Positions 14,711 through 15,972 of a stretch of 15,972 nt of DNA are shown one piece after another. Within the stretch, counting starts at the first letter, position 1; each line of letters opens with the position of its first letter. This stretch comes from Chitinophagaceae bacterium (GTDB taxonomy: Bacteria > Bacteroidota > Bacteroidia > Chitinophagales > Chitinophagaceae). The position numbers and the translations under genes are program-made. The notes under the pieces are model-generated. The model was not told where the DNA came from. It saw only the letters and a program-made list of their open reading frames with translations, and made no database searches. Where the stretch lies: the NCBI GenBank assembly GCA_008080615.1, contig VIKJ01000040.1:1-15972 (forward strand), written 5' to 3'.

Positions 14711-15972
14711 TTAAGTTTTTAATATTCTCCACTCTGCAGGATAGTAATTATTGATTCGATTGGGTAATTTTTTAACCCATCCTAAACAAGTTCCCTCCAA
14801 TTTCAATAAGCACCAACCATTGCTACCTTCTAGATGCAGTTCCTTTCTTTGGAGGTATTGAACGGCTTGTTCTTTATTGAGTTCAATGTAGGGTAAATTG
14901 GTTTTGTCTAAAATGGATACGGCTAGCTCATGAGCAGGGATAAAACTATTGGTTTTTACAATACCCATTTCTATCCCTGCTTTTTTGATATACAAAACGG
15001 CTGCTAATTGCTGTAAAATGGCACAGAAGCATTCTGGAAAAATTCGAATGGCCTCATTTTGCTTAAACGAAGTAAAGCCATTGGGCATTGGATAAAAAGA
15101 TTGCAGTTGCTCCAGCTCTGCTTTTACTGGTTTAACCAATTTAGATTCTTTATACTTTGATGAATTAGTAGCTGCATTTTTTTTAAATACCGTTATAAAA
15201 AAACCTTCCCCCTTTACTAAATTGGGGTAAAAGCGGTATCCTACTGCATGCGTTTTGGAGGACTTTGATTGCACAATATTCCAAGCATCAGGTACATTTA
15301 TTTCAATGGCTTCCATTTGCATTTCATTCGCCAACCAATCTGCTATTTGTTCATCTTCTTCTACCGAATAAGAACAAGTAGAATAAATAAGTATTCCGTT
15401 TTCTTTTAATGAGGGCAAAATAGACAATAAAATTCTTTCTTGTCGCATGCTGCAATGCAACACATTATCGGTGCTCCATTCGTTGATTGCTGAAGGATCT
15501 TTTCTAAAAAGACCACTACCACTGCAAGGGGCGTCTACAACAATTAAATCGAAATAATCGGGCAGCTTATTAAAATGTTCAGGATCATTATTGGTAACAA
15601 TTGAATTGGGCTGACCCCATTTAGTAATATTTTCTACTAATATAGCAGCCCTCGATTTAATTACTTCGTTCGAAACAACTAAACCATCTGCAAAATAACT
15701 TTGCAATAGTGTAGATTTTCCACCAGGCGCTGCACAAAGATCCAATACTTTTTTGTTAAGCGTATCTTCTCCAAAAACCTGTTCCAATACATACCAAATA
15801 AACATACTGCTTGGCTCTTGTACATAATATGCTCCAGCATGAAAGAAAGGATCAAAAGTAAAGGACGGTCTTTCGTTTAAATAATATCCATGCTTACACC
15901 AGGGAATCGGCGATTGAGTAATCTCTTTTAAAACAGCAGCTTTTTTAAACGGATTTTTGCGGATGGAAGTTA
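14711..15972 (-). CDS. rsmF: 16S rRNA m5C methyltransferase, RsmF/NOL1-NOP2-Sun type (5' end beyond window)
   Basis: The frame is open from the right edge (last full codon begins at 15970) to the stop at 14711, 419 visible residues, so the true start is outside the window. The ATG at 15805 is internal: the upstream frame carries conserved sequence, including TSIRKNPFKK at the edge, GYYLNERPSFTFDPFF (about 28-43) and AYYVQEPSSM. The enzyme methylates C5 of an rRNA cytosine with S-adenosylmethionine. Counting from the first complete codon, the SAM site is DLCAAPGGKST (77-87), the motif IV cysteine is C149 in DAPCSGSG, and the motif VI catalytic cysteine is C199 in STCSYSVEEDE. The C-terminal part (about 280-419) resembles the RsmF C-terminal and PUA-like region, ending in GWVKKLPNRINNYYP. 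This distinguishes it from RsmB, although the N-terminus is not visible. Confidence 0.9.
   Translation of the reverse strand, partial: TSIRKNPFKKAAVLKEITQSPIPWCKHGYYLNERPSFTFDPFFHAGAYYVQEPSSMFIWYVLEQVFGEDTLNKKVLDLCAAPGGKSTLLQSYFADGLVVSNEVIKSRAAILVENITKWGQPNSIVTNNDPEHFNKLPDYFDLIVVDAPCSGSGLFRKDPSAINEWSTDNVLHCSMRQERILLSILPSLKENGILIYSTCSYSVEEDEQIADWLANEMQMEAIEINVPDAWNIVQSKSSKTHAVGYRFYPNLVKGEGFFITVFKKNAATNSSKYKESKLVKPVKAELEQLQSFYPMPNGFTSFKQNEAIRIFPECFCAILQQLAAVLYIKKAGIEMGIVKTNSFIPAHELAVSILDKTNLPYIELNKEQAVQYLQRKELHLEGSNGWCLLKLEGTCLGWVKKLPNRINNYYPAEWRILKT

Noticed and set aside
15805..15805. ATG as the start of the rRNA methyltransferase
   Set aside because: Conserved coding sequence continues in frame upstream to the window edge, so this Met is internal.
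1..15972. Mobile element, CRISPR, toxin-antitoxin or defence system
   Set aside because: No transposase, integrase, repeat array or paired small genes were found. All long frames fit housekeeping or envelope families.

Overview
The window reads as a stretch of chromosome from an AT-rich member of the Bacteroidota, plausibly Chitinophagaceae-like. Three things point there. Several gene starts carry the phylum's TAnnTTTG -7 promoter element and lack a clear Shine-Dalgarno sequence. The Mrp/ApbC protein has the form I recall from this phylum. There is a secreted carboxypeptidase-regulatory-like domain protein. The content is housekeeping and envelope biology. I see no phage, insertion sequence, CRISPR array, tRNA, rRNA or defence island.

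Left part (1-4387). A lipoprotein glycerophosphodiesterase, cut by the left edge, lies downstream of an Mrp/ApbC iron-sulfur carrier ATPase on the minus strand. A 134-base divergent intergenic region with a promoter candidate on each side separates them from a plus-strand run: a secreted regulatory-like domain protein, 3-hydroxybutyryl-CoA dehydrogenase and a membrane-anchored DUF218/YdcF protein.

Middle part (4389-10676). ribD and an EamA-type permease lie together on the minus strand, converging on the DUF218 gene with a single base between stop codons. ribD diverges from prmC, the release-factor methyltransferase gene. prmC abuts, stop codon to stop codon, a minus-strand group of exbD, exbB (broken by a frameshift at about 7844), an SPFH/Band 7 membrane protein and peptidase T.

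Right part (10768-15972). An unrecognised tryptophan-rich membrane protein ends at a perfect 18-bp stem that probably terminates transcription both ways. It is followed by a convergent SlyD-like FKBP prolyl isomerase. The FKBP gene diverges from fmt, whose natural N-terminus seems to need an ATT start codon. fmt converges on a minus-strand operon of an rRNA m5C methyltransferase (cut by the right edge), a LysM protein and a rhodanese-thioredoxin lipoprotein.

No undescribed multi-gene system is evident. The observations best worth checking are the split exbB, the fmt start codon, the Mrp/ApbC protein without its C-terminal CxxC pair, the ribD-permease pair, and the unrecognised membrane protein at 10768-11319. 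All family assignments come from reading motifs; no database search was run.
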